Shown here in pieces: positions 24,441 through 37,014 of a DNA stretch of 64,000 nt (within the stretch, counting starts at the first letter, position 1; each line of letters starts with the position of its first letter). The notes under the pieces are model-generated. The model worked only from the letters and a program-made list of their open reading frames with translations, had not been told where the DNA came from and did no database searches. This DNA is from Protea cynaroides. Lineage: Eukaryota; Streptophyta; Magnoliopsida; Proteales; Proteaceae. The stretch is taken from positions 86,487,789-86,551,788 of the forward strand of contig CM053271.1 in assembly GCA_028583415.1 (NCBI GenBank). The letters are read 5' to 3'. Position numbers and translations under genes: made by a program.

Positions 24441-25636
24441 TTATAAAATTTGATGTTCAATCAAGATCTGGATTCATGACTTCCATTGATTCATTTGGAA
24501 AGATAATATGGATGGATCTCGAGATGGGAGATCAAGACAATTCCCTAATTGTAGGGGCCTCTCACCCTAAAAGGGTGGATATGGTTAGATTGATTCCTAA
24601 TGGAGGAATATCGATATTTTAGACATCTAGAGGAATGGAAGAAGTCACATGCACAATCAAGGATGACTCAACCAAACAAGAGTTAGATCCCTCATAAGGG
24701 CGATTGGGTAAACATTATCCAAGTCAATTTAATTGAATTTGATTAAGCCATGTGTTCAGTCTTGGGACCTCATGATTCCAAAATGGATAATCAGTGGTAC
24801 CAAGGTCTGGCCAATTGGATTATCGAATTCGATGAAATTGAAATGGATATATTAATCCGTCGTCCTTATTAGGGATGGTTAGCAAAAGCGGTTCATAGAT
24901 GAACAAACTAGTAAATTTCTTCTTGACCATGGTATCTATGTCTTGACAGGGATTTTTTGTTCGTTTTTTGAAATCGACGTGTTAACAATGAGAGATTCGA
25001 CACATCGAGCTTACTTAATGGAGGGTGTATAGTGACCGTCTACTATGATGTAAAACAGGTGTATACATACCTCATACTCCCAATGGGTGAGAGTTCAAGA
25101 TGCTCATCGTGTAGAATCTAACATGTTGACCAATCGAGGACAAAAACGGGCAGAACTTCGACGTCTCGAACATGGATGTCATGGTTAAGCCGATTTTACT
25201 GGGTCGGTTCAGGGATGAACCAAAAAATAACAAACATTGGGCTACAATCTGGGTTAGGACAGAAAAGGCCACCTTGACGAGGATGGGGTAACCTATCACC
25301 AAATGCTCGATGAATAATGGGCCCCCCAATCCCTTTATATACTATGTTGCAAGGATCCAAGCGACGTGGAGTAGCATAACGCATTCCCAGGCGGACCCAA
25401 GAAACGCTCGTTAGAGGCTGCTCACCGGTCGTGGTCTCACAAAGTACAGGCCAAGGCTGTGTGTTTCTCCTAGCGGGCTGCCCCATATGCATGGGACCCG
25501 GTTCGGCTACTCGCACGAATGTGTAACTGAACCCATTCCCCCCAAAGCAATAATATACAAGCATAAATATAGTATCCTAAAATCTAGCATCCAATGCACA
25601 CAAGGAAAGTTTTCATTTAGGAGTTTGACATTTATA

Positions 25637-25654
25637 TCCCCAGTGAAGTCGCCA
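25637..25654 (-). other. LARD primer binding site (Tat/Ogre type, Arg tRNA-like)
   Basis: The minus strand reads TGGCGACTTCACTGGGGA one base from the LTR. From memory this differs by one base from the TGGCGACTCCACTGGGGA site used by Ogre/Tat elements (Arg tRNA). Confidence 0.75.
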
Positions 25655-25655
25655 C

Positions 25656-28600
25656 TGTGAGGACAAAGATGGAAATCTTTTGAAGTCGCCACCTAGATTT
25701 ATGGTCTAGGACCTTAGAAATGTGAAATCTCACCCCAAGGTAAGACTTTGATTGACTCATGACCCTTAGATTGGAATTCTGGTCCATCAGAGATTGGGTA
25801 AGCGTCAGGTTACGGTTATGGGAAGGGGTTAGGCACCCAAACCGCCCGATCGAAATCGGTCTCCTATACCTTTCCTATGCTAGACTCTATTTGCTAACCC
25901 AAACCAAACCAAGGGGTTTGATATCATTGAACCGAATCTGTATCCATCAGATTGCCTACGTATCACGGAATTATTCCGAAAATCAGGTTCACCATCGTAG
26001 TTCAGGTGTGATTAAAGTTTATGGATGTGATTTATGCTTGTGCATGATTAAGTTCTTTGTTCAAGTTGAAATTTATGCTTGAATGGTTGAGAAATCCTAT
26101 GGGTTAGGATCTGGATAGTCCATGTGGACTGATAGATAGTCCTAGTGGATCTAAGGATAACCCTATTTGGGTCAAAATATGGATAATATCCTAATGGATC
26201 TATGGATAGTCCAAGTGGACTAAGGTGTAGATACCCTATTTGGGTTGAAATGTGGGGGATATCCTAGTGGATCTATGGATAGTCCGAGTGGACTAAGGTT
26301 TGGATAAATATATCCTAGTGGATCTATGGATAGCCCGAGTGGACTAAAGTGTGGATCAATTGGGATCTCCCAAATGGCCTGTATCCTAGGGTTTGCCCTA
26401 GGAATGAATCCGCGTAGTTCGGGATGGTTGGTGGTATGGTGGTCCTAGTGGTCTATGGATAATCCGAGTGGACTAAGATAAATATCCTAGTGGATCTATG
26501 GATAGTCCGAGTGGACTAAAGCTGTGGATCCGAATTTGGGTTTTTCCCAAATGGCCTACGTATCCTAGGGTTTGACCTAGGAATCAGAATCCGCGTAGTT
26601 CGGGATGGTTGGTGGATATGGCTGGATATCCTAGTGGATCTATGGATAATCCGAGTGGACTAAGATAAATATCCTAGTGGATCTATGGATAGTCCAAGTG
26701 GACTAAGGTTATGGATCCGAATCTGGGTTTTTCCCAAATGGCCTACGTATCCTAGGGTTTGACCTAGGAATCAGAATCCGCGTAGTTCGGGATGGATAAC
26801 CTTTTCTAGGTTAATGATTGAGAATCTATTCTAGGTTTGGGATTGAGAACCTATTCTAGGTTTAGGGTTTGCCGAGGGGCAAATCGTCCTAAATTACCCT
26901 TTTCATTCTGAATTCTAATTTTGGAAGGTTTGGCAAATAATTCTCTTTCTTTATTAAGGTTTTATTATTCCCATTATGCCCTTCCCAAGAATGTGGGTGC
27001 CTAAATGCACGTCCCCACACCTACATTGTCTTCTAGAAGTGTGCATATATGGCAGTTTAACTAGGGTGTTGCATAAAATAAGTTATTGCCAAAAAAGTAG
27101 AATATTCTATCTAAATATGGCACATAAAACATTTATGACAAGAAATTCACATACAGTAAGATTGTTTAAAAATCTTTCAAATATGGCATGTATTGTAAAT
27201 AAGGCAAGAGCCTACATGGCATGATCTAGTATGCTATATTCTAAGCATGGCAAGATCCTAATTGCTATTTCTTTTCATATTTAGGGTTTTCTACCCTAAT
27301 TATAATTTTATTTCCATTTTTTAGGATTTTCTACCCTAATTGCTACTTTCTTTCCATTTTAGGGTTTTCTACCCTAATTGTAATTTTATTTCCATTTTTT
27401 AGGGTTTTCTACCCTAATTGCTATTTTCTTTCCATTTTTTAGGATTTTCTACCCTAATTGTTATTTTCTTTCCATTTTAGGGTTTTCTACCCTAATTATT
27501 TTCTTTCCATTTTTAGGGTTTTCTACCCTAATTGTTATTTTCTTTCCATTTTTTAGGATTTTCTACCCTAGTTGTTATTTTCTTTCCATTTTAGGGTTTT
27601 CTACCCTAATTGTTATTTTCTTTCCATTTTAGGGTTTTCTACCCTAATTGCTATTTTCTTTCCATCTTAGGGTTTTCTACCCTAATTATTTTCTTTCCAT
27701 TTTAGGGTTTTCTACCCTAATTATTTTCTTTCCATTTTTAGGGTTTTCTACCCTAATTGTTATTTTCTTTCTATTTTTTAGGATTTTCTACCCTAATTGT
27801 TATTTTCTTTCCATTTTAGGGTTTTCTACCCTAATTGCTATTTTCTTTCCATCTTAGGGTTTTCTACCCTAATTGTTATTTTCTTTCCATTTTTAGGGTT
27901 TTCTACCCTAATTGTTACATTCTTTCCATTTTAGGGTTTTCTACCCTAATTATTATTTTCTTTCCTATTTTTGGGTTTTCTACCCTAATTGTTACATTCT
28001 TTCCATTTTAGGGTTTTCTACCCTAATTATTATTTTCTTTCCATCTTAGGGTTTTCTACCCTAAATGTTATTTTCTTTCCTATTTTTTTAGGGTTTTCTA
28101 CCCTAATTGTGACAATAAGCATTTAATATAGCATGTAAGCAAGTGTAGCAGACAAATATGGCAATAAACATGTGTATCATTCCAATCATGGCAATGTGAT
28201 TACTTTCAATTATGGCAATGTGATCATTCCAATTATGGCAGTGTATGCATACGAGCATCCGAACATAGCATAGCATCAAATATGGCATGTGAGAAACAAC
28301 CAAAGCATATGAGAATCAATCAAAACATGATGGAACACGCAGCAAGATGACAGCTTTGTCAGGCTGGACCAAAATGGGCACATAAGGCACTGTACTTACT
28401 CAAAAAATTCTTAAAATATATCCCTGGAAAGAAGACTCAGAGGCCAACATTTTGTCTCAAGGAAGCTATTCCTAAAAGAGACCATAGGCAGGTCGAAAAC
28501 ATTCCCCAAGTACAGGCAAATACACTGGTCAGGTCTGTTCCAGATTTTTGACCAGTTACACCATAAATTCCAAATAAAATTCTATTCTTAATGAAAATTA

Positions 28601-30995
28601 AATATAGACATATGTCTATGCAGAAAACTATCTGATCTAAAATTTCATTAAGAAAAACAAGTTAAAACAGTATATTTTCTTTGTGAAAAATGACTCTTTT
28701 CAATCATGCAAATCAGCACATCATGACAGATCTAAAATCAAAGCTTTATGCACTTAAAAATTGATATCAATTCAACGAAAAATGGAAAAAATATGAAACT
28801 AGTGCCATTTTTTAGAAGACTTTCATGTCTAAAAAGTTCATGTTAAGTGGATTTTCTGATTATGGCCATAAGGCCTTTGTCTAGAGACTTTCCGATGGAG
28901 GATTGCATTACATCCGAGAAAAATAGCAATGTCAAAGACAAATTGTTTGATATATTTCCCCAATTTCAAATGGAACGAAATTTTTAGGGTAGTCTTCTAT
29001 CATATCAGAGAGACTCCCATAAAAAGTTTGGGCTTCAAAATCTTAGAAAAAATACATATGATGTACGTCCTAAATTTGAACCCTAAATCTGGAATTTTCA
29101 GATCAGAAAATCACTTTATGAAATTTACAAAAAACATCAAACATCATTGTATATCAATCAAAAATTCATCATTGAATAGCTTAGACAAATTATCATTCAT
29201 GAAAAATGTTAGACATAGGCATCCTAACATTAACAAGCATGTAATAGAGCATTCATGATTGAGATTTCATGAAAATTAGCCTTTTTCAAGCAAAATTGGC
29301 ATTCGGGCATTATAACGACCTCTAAATTTGTTTAGAGTACTAACCTTGGGCTCAAATCGAGCGAAACCGTTGATGAAGGGTGATTGGGGATTGTATCAAT
29401 CCCCTTTGAATGTGAATCCTCCTTCTCCTCTCTTCTGCTTCTTTCTTTCTTCTCTTTCTCTCTCTCTTTCACGTTTTCCTCTCTCTCTGCTCTCCTTTCT
29501 CTCTCTCCCCACGTTTTCCTCTCTTTTTTGCTCTGGAAAAAAGGATCCTCCTCTTTGCCTATTTATAGTTTTTTCACTCATTTTCTAAAAGATCCTTTTT
29601 TCTAAAAAAATATTTTTTTTTCCTTTTTCTTTCCTTCCTTTTTTCTTTCTTTCTTTCTCCTCTCTCTCTTTCACGTTTTCTTTCTAGAAAACGTGAAGGG
29701 GAATCTTTTTCCCCTTTTTTCTTTTTTTTTTATTCCTCTCTCTTTCCTTTTTTCTTCTCATGATCTTTTGGATTATCTCAAAACCCTAAATCCCCTTCTC
29801 TTTCACGTTTTCTCTCTCCCCTCTTTCCTTTTTTTCTCAAAATCTTTTTGGATTATCTCCACAATTGAAATCTCTATTCTTTTCCACGTTTTTTCCCTCC
29901 CCTCTTTCCTTTTTTTTCTCAAAATCTTTTGGATTATCTCCACAATTGAAATCTCTATTCTTTTCCACGTTTTTCTCTCCCCTCTTTCCTTTTTCTTCTC
30001 AAAAATCTTTTGGATTATGATTTACACATGTATATTACACATATATATATTTAATAACATACATACACATACATACATACATACATGTATATATATATGT
30101 ATATATATATATATTATAATATATATAGAGACTGACCTAGGTTGACAACTGATTTGAATTGAGTTGACTGGACTGATTGGAATTCACTGGGTTTCCTCTC
30201 CTTGTCATTTCACGGGTCATTTCCGCTGTCATCCCGCATGGAATTTTCCGATGGCCTCTATTCCAAATTTTTTGCGTTCATTTTGTAGAACATAAAAAAT
30301 GAGAAATATAGGAACTTGAACCACCTCATTTGGAAGTAAAATGGTCAACTTATGAATTTTTGAAGTTTAAACGGACCAATTACCGATAATTTGGTTGACC
30401 ATTCTGCATGAGATCCTTCGGAGACTTCTACCGAAAATATTTTACGTCCACTTTGTAGAGCACTAAAAATGGAACATAAGAAGACTGAATCACCCGAATC
30501 CGATGTAGAACGGAAAAGATATGCGACCTAAGTTCTAATGATCATTTTGCATGCAAGTTTGCATGGGACCCACCGGCGACTTCTACCCGGGATTTTTTAC
30601 GTCCACTTTGTAGAACATCATGAATGAAGAATAATGGTCTTGGAATCATCCCGAATCTGATGTCGGATGATCAAGATATGATGATTTGAAATTCAAGCAA
30701 TCCAACTTAGGATAATTTGCATGAAGGCCCCCGGGATTATTATTTTATAATAATTTCGAAACCTCCCTTATATGTAGCATCCGACTAAAATGATCATATC
30801 TTCCTCATTTGATATCGAATTGAGCAATTCCGGTCTCGTTTCGAAGATAATTCTATGACCTATGCATCCACGCAGATAATAGCCCATGACCCTGTTGTGA
30901 GGATCGGTGGAAAATCACAGATCTTTGGGTTAAAGGTCTGAAACCTGCCATATTGGTTCACTTATGCCGAGGGTGGCAAAAATGGGGTGCTTACA
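25656..30995 (-). repeat. LARD right LTR (5' LTR in element sense)
   Basis: 5340 bp, TGTGAGGACAAAG to GGGGTGCTTACA; colinear with 11606-16927. Differences seen by eye are few outside the tandem arrays. One added hairpin unit near 27680-27730 and a patch of small deletions at 26345-26455 stand out. The minus-strand TATA box is at 29560-29567, and the CACGTTTTCT hairpin at 29672-29695. Confidence 0.93.
27275..28110. repeat. Hairpin array in right LARD LTR
   Basis: Counterpart of 13240-14035 with about one more unit. Confidence 0.9.
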
Positions 30996-31000
30996 GATGA

Positions 31001-31597
31001 ATGATTTGGGTTTCTCCTAAGTCATACCCTCTTCATGAACCATTCTAGGCTCCTAAATAAATCATGGAGAATGTATTCATACCTTAGGTTTGCTGAGATT
31101 CAGAGTTTCCTCCCGAATTTCCTCCTCCTTGGTCTTCTTCTTCAATTCTCCTTCTCTTCTCCTTCTCTTCCTTCTCTTCTCTTTCTCCCAATCCAATTAG
31201 GGTTGTAAAAAGAGTGAAAGAGGCTTAGGGACGTCCTATTTATAGAGTAAAACCTCCCAAAATAAGTCCCATTGAGTTTAGGAAAGGTTCCAATTGAAAT
31301 TAGGAAGTTTCCTAATTTTTAGTTCTGTCAGCAACAGGGGGTCGATGGGGGGGTCGGACAATTTGAAATCCCTGCGACCCCTGGTCACGGGTCGATGCTA
31401 GGGGGTCGATGAGGGGGTTGATCCTGCCTGTTTAGGCATGCGACCCAACCCTCATTTTGACTGTTTTTGAGTAAAATTTCATATTGGGTCTTGGGTTTCT
31501 TCACACACTTGGTCCACTTGGCTCGACCATGATATGTAGACCGGTCATGACATGAAATGTAAGGTTAAACCGGGTTCGTGGCATGTGGGTCTTACAT
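31001..31597 (-). repeat. Element A 5' LTR, fragment 3 (promoter end)
   Basis: Continues the minus-strand chromovirus LTR after the LARD. The minus-strand TATA box TATAAATA is at 31237-31244. GGGTCG-type motifs cluster at 31320-31450. It ends GGGTCTTACA (reverse of TGTAAGACCC). Fragments 1 to 3 total about 2.3 kb, the expected LTR length. Confidence 0.85.
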
Positions 31598-31895
31598 TCT
31601 TAATTTTTGGTTCTGATTGGGTTCCGTGTGGTCGGAGGTGGGGTCACAGAATCTATCGACTACACCTTCTAAAATGTCCGACCATATGACCTAAATTCAT
31701 GTAGTTGGACTCTTTTGAGGTGTGGTCGGTCACACCTATTTAGGTATGCCACCATACACTCATAACTGACTGTTTTTGGGTTGATTTCATACCTGGTCTT
31801 GTGGTTTCTTCACGCACTTGGTCCACTTGGCTCGACCATGATAGGTAGACCTGATACAAGGTGGTAAGACCGGTTAGTTCGATACGGGTCTTACA
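31598..31895 (-). repeat. Tandem duplicate of the element A LTR tip
   Basis: Repeats the layout of 31303-31597. It starts with a variant of TTCCTAATTTTTAGTTCTG, holds GTCGG motifs and cacttggtccacttggctcg, and again ends GGGTCTTACA. It is a diverged copy of about 298 bp of U3, so this LTR has two candidate 5' ends. Confidence 0.75.
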
Positions 31896-32062
31896 TATAG
31901 TGCCATGAAGCAATAACCTGGGACATATTCCGAGAGGCCTTCTTGGTTAACCATGCTCTGCAATGAAGAAAACCTAGCCCGGAGCTGCTTGAACCCATTT
32001 GAAGGGTCCAAGCAAGCTTACCTATGCGAAAAGGCTTTGCCGAGATAAGGACGGACTATCAA
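31896..32062. other. 167-bp spacer between head-to-head LTRs
   Basis: Unassigned. On the plus strand a few codons (WDIFREAFLVNHALQ) faintly recall the gag phrase of element C (WGIYKEVFFEKYF). The resemblance is too short to call. Confidence 0.4.
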
Positions 32063-32427
32063 TATAAAACCTGTATCGAACTAACGGTCTTACCACCTTG
32101 TACCAGATTTACCTATCATGGTCGAGCCAAGTGGACCAAGTGCGTGAAGAAATCACAAGACCAGGTATGAAGTCTAACCCAAAAATAGCAAATGAGAGGG
32201 TAGGGTCGCATGCCTAAACTGGTAGGGTCGGCCCCACCTCAACAGAAGTCAAACCCATGACTTTCTAGTCGTAGGGTTGCATGACTAGAAAAACGTAGGG
32301 TCGACGGATTTTGCGACCCTACGTCCGACCCTATGATGACAGACAGAAACTAAAAATTAGAAAACTTTCCTAATTCAAAAGGGAATCATCCTAAACTCAT
32401 TGGGACTTATTATGGAGGGGTTTCCTC

Positions 32428-32435
32428 TATAAATA
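32428..32435 (+). promoter_or_regulatory. TATA box, element B LTR
   Basis: TATAAATAGGACGTCTCTTAG context, shared with the LTRs of element C. Confidence 0.6.
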
Positions 32436-33946
32436 GGACGTCTCTTAGCCTCTTTCACTCCTTTAGAACCATAATTGAGAGTGAGAGAAAGAGAAAGAGA
32501 AGGAAGAGAAGAAGAGAAGAAAACTTGAGGAAGAAGACTAAGGAAGAGGAGGAAGTTCAGAGAAACCTCTGAATTAAGGTATGAACCTAATTCCTTACCT
32601 GGATAGGAGAGTCTAGAATAGTTATGAAGAACATAGGATTAGGAGAAACCCAAATCATCCATCCATGGACAGGTTCCAAGAGATTCCATGGAGAAAATCA
32701 TTATGGACTATGGATAGTGTATAACTTGTAGTTTTGAGCCATAGAACAATCATAGAATGGACCATGAAAGTAAGCCAAATGATCCAAATATGAAGGGATG
32801 GACTTTAGAATGAAAGGTCGACTCAGAATAAGTGTGGTCGCACGTAGGGTCGAATGATATCCGACCCTACGAGACCATAGGATCGACCACATGCCCTCGG
32901 GAAGTCCCAGGGAGGGTGTGGTCATACGTAGGGTCGAATGGTATCCGACCCCACCTGCGACCCTACACCCTAGGGTCGCAGAAATTGCTACCCTAGGTGC
33001 TACCCTACCTGCGACCCTATAGGTTCTAAGTTTAAACATGTTGGAACTAATTCTAATTAAAATCTATCGACTTGTTATGTCTTTCTAGTAATTTAAAAGT
33101 GATTCATAAAGCTTGAACGAGGATCTACGCTCAATCAAAGGTGAGGGAATAAGACCTAAACTAATTGGCTAATAATAAACTATTTTCGTTTATTGAGTTC
33201 AATACTATGAATGATTCTATGCTTGTATGATTGTAATGTACATATCACATGTCATCCACTATTCCTGTTATTATTGTTCATGCATATTTAATTTCGTTTA
33301 TTATAACATGATGATGATGATGATGATGCTAGGAATAGGCATGTGAATGTATGTGTGTGGTTAGTGTGCTTGATGCGAGTGGAGCATCAGGGGGAGGACG
33401 TGACACTGTGGTTCATCTTGGTCACCAGACTCTTGCTCTATCTCTACTCAAGTCTTGTCCACTAACATCGTCGTATCGCCATTACCTTAGCAGAACTATT
33501 ACGTCGTAGGGCATCAGGGGAGGTGGTCTCGGACCGTATAGTCTTTGACTCTGCCGAGGGGCCTTAGCTCTATCTCTATGGACGTATTGAGGGATCCTGG
33601 AGTGAGGCCTTGGATACACTGTTTGACATTAGGATTGGTTAGTTGCGAGCCCAGTTTACAAGCCCTCGCCAATAGGGGCTTACGTGTTGGTATGGGTAGA
33701 GTAATCAGGGGAAGTGTGATGCGGTGCGGTCCTAAGCACTTTAGCTCTATCTCTATTCCATGGTGGATGCATGTGGGGGCGGCAATGGTGTTTGATCCAT
33801 TGGGCAGTTCCACACATTCGTGTATAGAGTTGCGGCAGTCACCTATCCTTTCTATTACACATTGCAAACTTATGAACCAGACCAAAGATATGAATTGAAT
33901 GCATGCATATGTTTGTTGCATTGTTTTGTTTGCTCACTAAGCCGTG

Positions 33947-34117
33947 ATGTGTGCTTACCCTTTTAGAATTCGAATATTTTTAGTTGATGATGCAGGTACG
34001 ACCGTGGAAGATTATATGAATGCTCCCACATACGGGCATGTTGCGACGATGGACGTAGAAGCTATAATGGAGTCGCACGATTCGTCATGCGAATGCAATT
34101 CATGCGTTTTTTATTAG
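33947..34117 (+). CDS. Small LTR ORF with CECxxC end (element B copy)
   Basis: A 56-codon ORF in the 3' part of the LTR, not a known gene. It reads RIFLVDDAGTTVEDYMNAP, then YGHVATMD, and ends SHDSSCECNSCVFY before TAG. Intact here although the element B pol is badly decayed. The same peptide recurs at 47857, 59917, 59020 and (broken) 43361. TTTTTAG just before VDD and GCAG before GT look like 3' splice sites, so it may be a downstream exon rather than start at the ATG used here. Function unknown; the cysteines could bind metal. Confidence 0.5.
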   Translation: MCAYPFRIRIFLVDDAGTTVEDYMNAPTYGHVATMDVEAIMESHDSSCECNSCVFY

Positions 34118-37014
34118 ATTTTTATTTGGATTATTAAGGAAATGTAATTGATTATTTTATTTACTTATGTCTTAGTCAATGAAAGATAATTGGATATTTT
34201 ATCTATGTTATCATTCTTAGATTCTCAGTTCATTTAATATATAAGTGTGAGGACAAAGATTGAAAATCTTAGAAGTTGCCACCTAGATTAAAAGTCTAGG
34301 ACTTTAGAAATGTGAAATCTCACCCTAAGGTAAGACTTCGATTGACTCATGACCCTTAGATTGGATTTCTAGTCCATCAGAGATTGGGTAAGCGTCAGGT
34401 TACGGTTATGAGAAGGGGTTAGGCACCCAAATCGCCCGATCGAAATCGGTCTCCTATGCCTTTCCTATGCTAGACTCTATCTATTAAACCGAACCAAACC
34501 AAGTGATTTGATATCATTGAACCAAATCTGTACCATCAAATTGCCTATGTATCATAGAATTATTCTGAAAATCTGGTTCACCATCGTAGTTCAGGTGTGA
34601 TTAAAGTTTATGGATGTGATTTATGCTTGTGCATGATTAAGTTCATTGTTCAAGTTGAAATTTATGCTTGAAAGGATGAGAAACCCTATGGGTTAGGATC
34701 TGAATAGTCCATGTGGACTAATAGATAGTCCTAGTGGATCTAAGAATAACCCTATTTGGGTCAAAATATGGATAACCCTATCTAGGTTGGAATGTGGATA
34801 ACCCTATTTGGGTCAAAATATGGATGGATATCCTAGTGGATCTATAGATAGTCCGAGTGGACTAAGGTGTGGATCCGAATTTGGGTTTCTCCCAAATGGC
34901 CTACGTATCCTAGGGTTTGACCTAAGAATCAGAATCCACGTAGTTCAAAAAATGATAACCTGTTCTAGGTTAGAATGTGAGAACCTATTCTAAGTTTAGG
35001 GTTTATAACCTATTCTAGGTTTAGGATTGAGAACCTATTCTAGGTTTAGGGTTTACTGAGAGGTGAAAATCGTCCTGAGTTACCCTTTTCATCCTGAATT
35101 CTAATTTTGGAAAGTTTGGCAGAGCATTCTCTTTCTTTATTAAGATTTTTATTATTCCCATTATGCCCTTCCCAAGAATGTGGATGCCTAAATGCACGTC
35201 CCCACACCTAATATGTTTGCTAAATGTACAGATATGGCAGTCAACTAGGGTGCAGCATAAATTAAATTATTGCCAAAAAAAGAATATTCTAAGCATGGCA
35301 TGTATGATATTTATGGTAACTATCACAACATATAGTAAGATTATGAAAATCTCCCTAATACAGCATGTATTGCAAATAAGGTAAGAACCTAATATGGTAA
35401 GATCTAAACATGGCAAGATCTAATATGGCAAGATCTAATATGACAAGATCTAATATGCATCTATATATCAATATGGTAAATACCAATCATAGAATGCACA
35501 TATGACATGAATTTTTCAAAAAATGAAAGATCTTATATGTTATTTTCTAAGCATAGTAAGACTTAAAAATAGTAATTATTAAGATTTTGCTAAAATATGG
35601 TAAAAATTTATCTATTCTACCAAAAATAGCAACACATGGAATGTGGCAAACATGGTATGCACAATCCAAACAAAGCAAATGAATGCTCCAAATATAGCCA
35701 TTTATCCAAATATGGTAAAATTCACTTAAACAATCATTGATGTTATAATGAATGAGACATCAATGAAACCTTTTTTTTTTAAATGCAAAATTATCAAAAA
35801 AACATATGTTCAATGTGATTTGAAAAAATTGTAATTTTTATGAAGAAATTTGGGAAGATTAATGACTCAAAACTGTCAAAATTGTGACGCAAGGTTTCAG
35901 ATAATGGACAAAACTATGAACTATATTTAGATTTTGTCACATTACACAAGAATGACCATAAGTAGGTCTTTCGAAACTCAAATCAAGTTCAACTTTTTTT
36001 CATAGAAAGATAAATTAATATATTATATTTCATAGGAAGGAGTTGAATCCCAACAGAAAGCAAAAATAGGTCAAAGATATGCCCTAAGTCCAAACATGTG
36101 CACTGGTCAAATCTGTTCCAGATTTTTGACCAGTTGCACCATAAATTTCAAATAAAATTCTATTCTTAATGAAAATTAAATACACACATATTTCTATGTA
36201 GATAACTGTCTGATCTAAAATTTCATTAAGAAAAACAAGTTAAAGCAATATATTTTATTTGCGAAAAATGATTCTTTTCAGTCATGCAAATCAGTACATC
36301 ATGACAGATTCAAAATCAGAGCACTATGCACTTAAAAATTGATATCAATTCAACAAAAAATTGAAAAAATATAAAACCACTGCTATTTTTTAGAATACTT
36401 TCATGTCTAAAAAATTCATGTAAAGTGGATTTCTTGATTATGGCCATAAGACCTTTGTCTAGAGACTTTCTGATGGAGCATTGCATTACATCCGAGAAAA
36501 ATAGCAATGTCAAAGATAAATTTTTTTATATATTTTTCCAATTCCAAATGAAATGAAATTTTTAGGATAGTCTTCTAACATATCAGAGAGACTCCCATAA
36601 AAATTTGGGCTTCAGAATCTTAGAAAAAATACATGTTATGTACTCAGAATCTTAGAAAAAATACATGTTATGTACGTCCTAATTTTGAATCCTAAATCTA
36701 GAATTTTCAGATCAGAAAATCACTTTATGAAATTTACAAAAAACATCAAACATCATTGTATATCATTTAAAAATTCATCATTGAATAGTTTAGACAAATT
36801 ATAATTCATGAAAAATGTTAGACATAGGCATCCTAACATTAAAAAGCATGTAATAGAGCATTCATGATTGAGATTTCATGGAAATAAGTCTTTATCAAGC
36901 AAAATTGGCATTCGAGCATTCTAACGACCTCTAAATTTGTTTAGAGTACTAACCTTGTGCTCAAATCGAGCGAAACCATCGATGAAGGGTGATTGGAGGT
37001 TGTATCAACCCCTT

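Larger units (their letters stand above)
16944..25636 (-). other. LARD internal region, non-coding
   Basis: No supported gene in 8.7 kb. Contents by position: gagctagggctc-type short repeats (17430-17700); tttgaacc repeats (17720-17900); mostly unique, stop-rich sequence (17900-21370) with two T-runs at 20248-20277 and 20575-20609; about four units of roughly 85 bp built on tccatgcccc (21395-21730); a 40-bp array (22040-22520); a 60-70 bp array (22690-24440); and a unique leader (24440-25636). The ORF at 17012-17443 (143 codons) and the one at 19177-19716 (179 codons), both minus, have no retroelement motif and I treat them as chance. Confidence 0.8.
11606..30995 (-). mobile_element. LARD-type non-coding LTR retrotransposon, complete, Tat-like ends
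   Basis: A 19,390-bp element with 5322- and 5340-bp LTRs and target duplication gatga at 11601-11605 and 30996-31000. Orientation is minus. The internal side of the right LTR has a primer site on the minus strand (25637-25654), and the internal side of the left LTR has a purine tract on the minus strand (16928-16943). In element sense the LTR starts TGTAAGCACCCC and ends CTTTGTCCTCACA. The 8.7-kb interior shows no gag, protease, RT, RNase H or integrase motif in any frame I read, only tandem arrays and stop-rich sequence. It must have been moved by proteins of an autonomous relative, probably Tat lineage given the primer site. Confidence 0.9.
32063..34245 (+). repeat. Element B 5' LTR, main part
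   Basis: Plus-strand LTR of the same family as element C. The tip reads TATAAAACCTGTATCG where C has TGTAAGACCCGTACCG; all differences there are transitions. TATAAATA is at 32428-32435. GGGTCG/CGACCC motifs lie on both sides of it (32180-32340, 32815-33020). An (ATG)n run follows near 33309. The LTR breaks at 34245 for a solo LTR and resumes at 39125. Confidence 0.9.
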
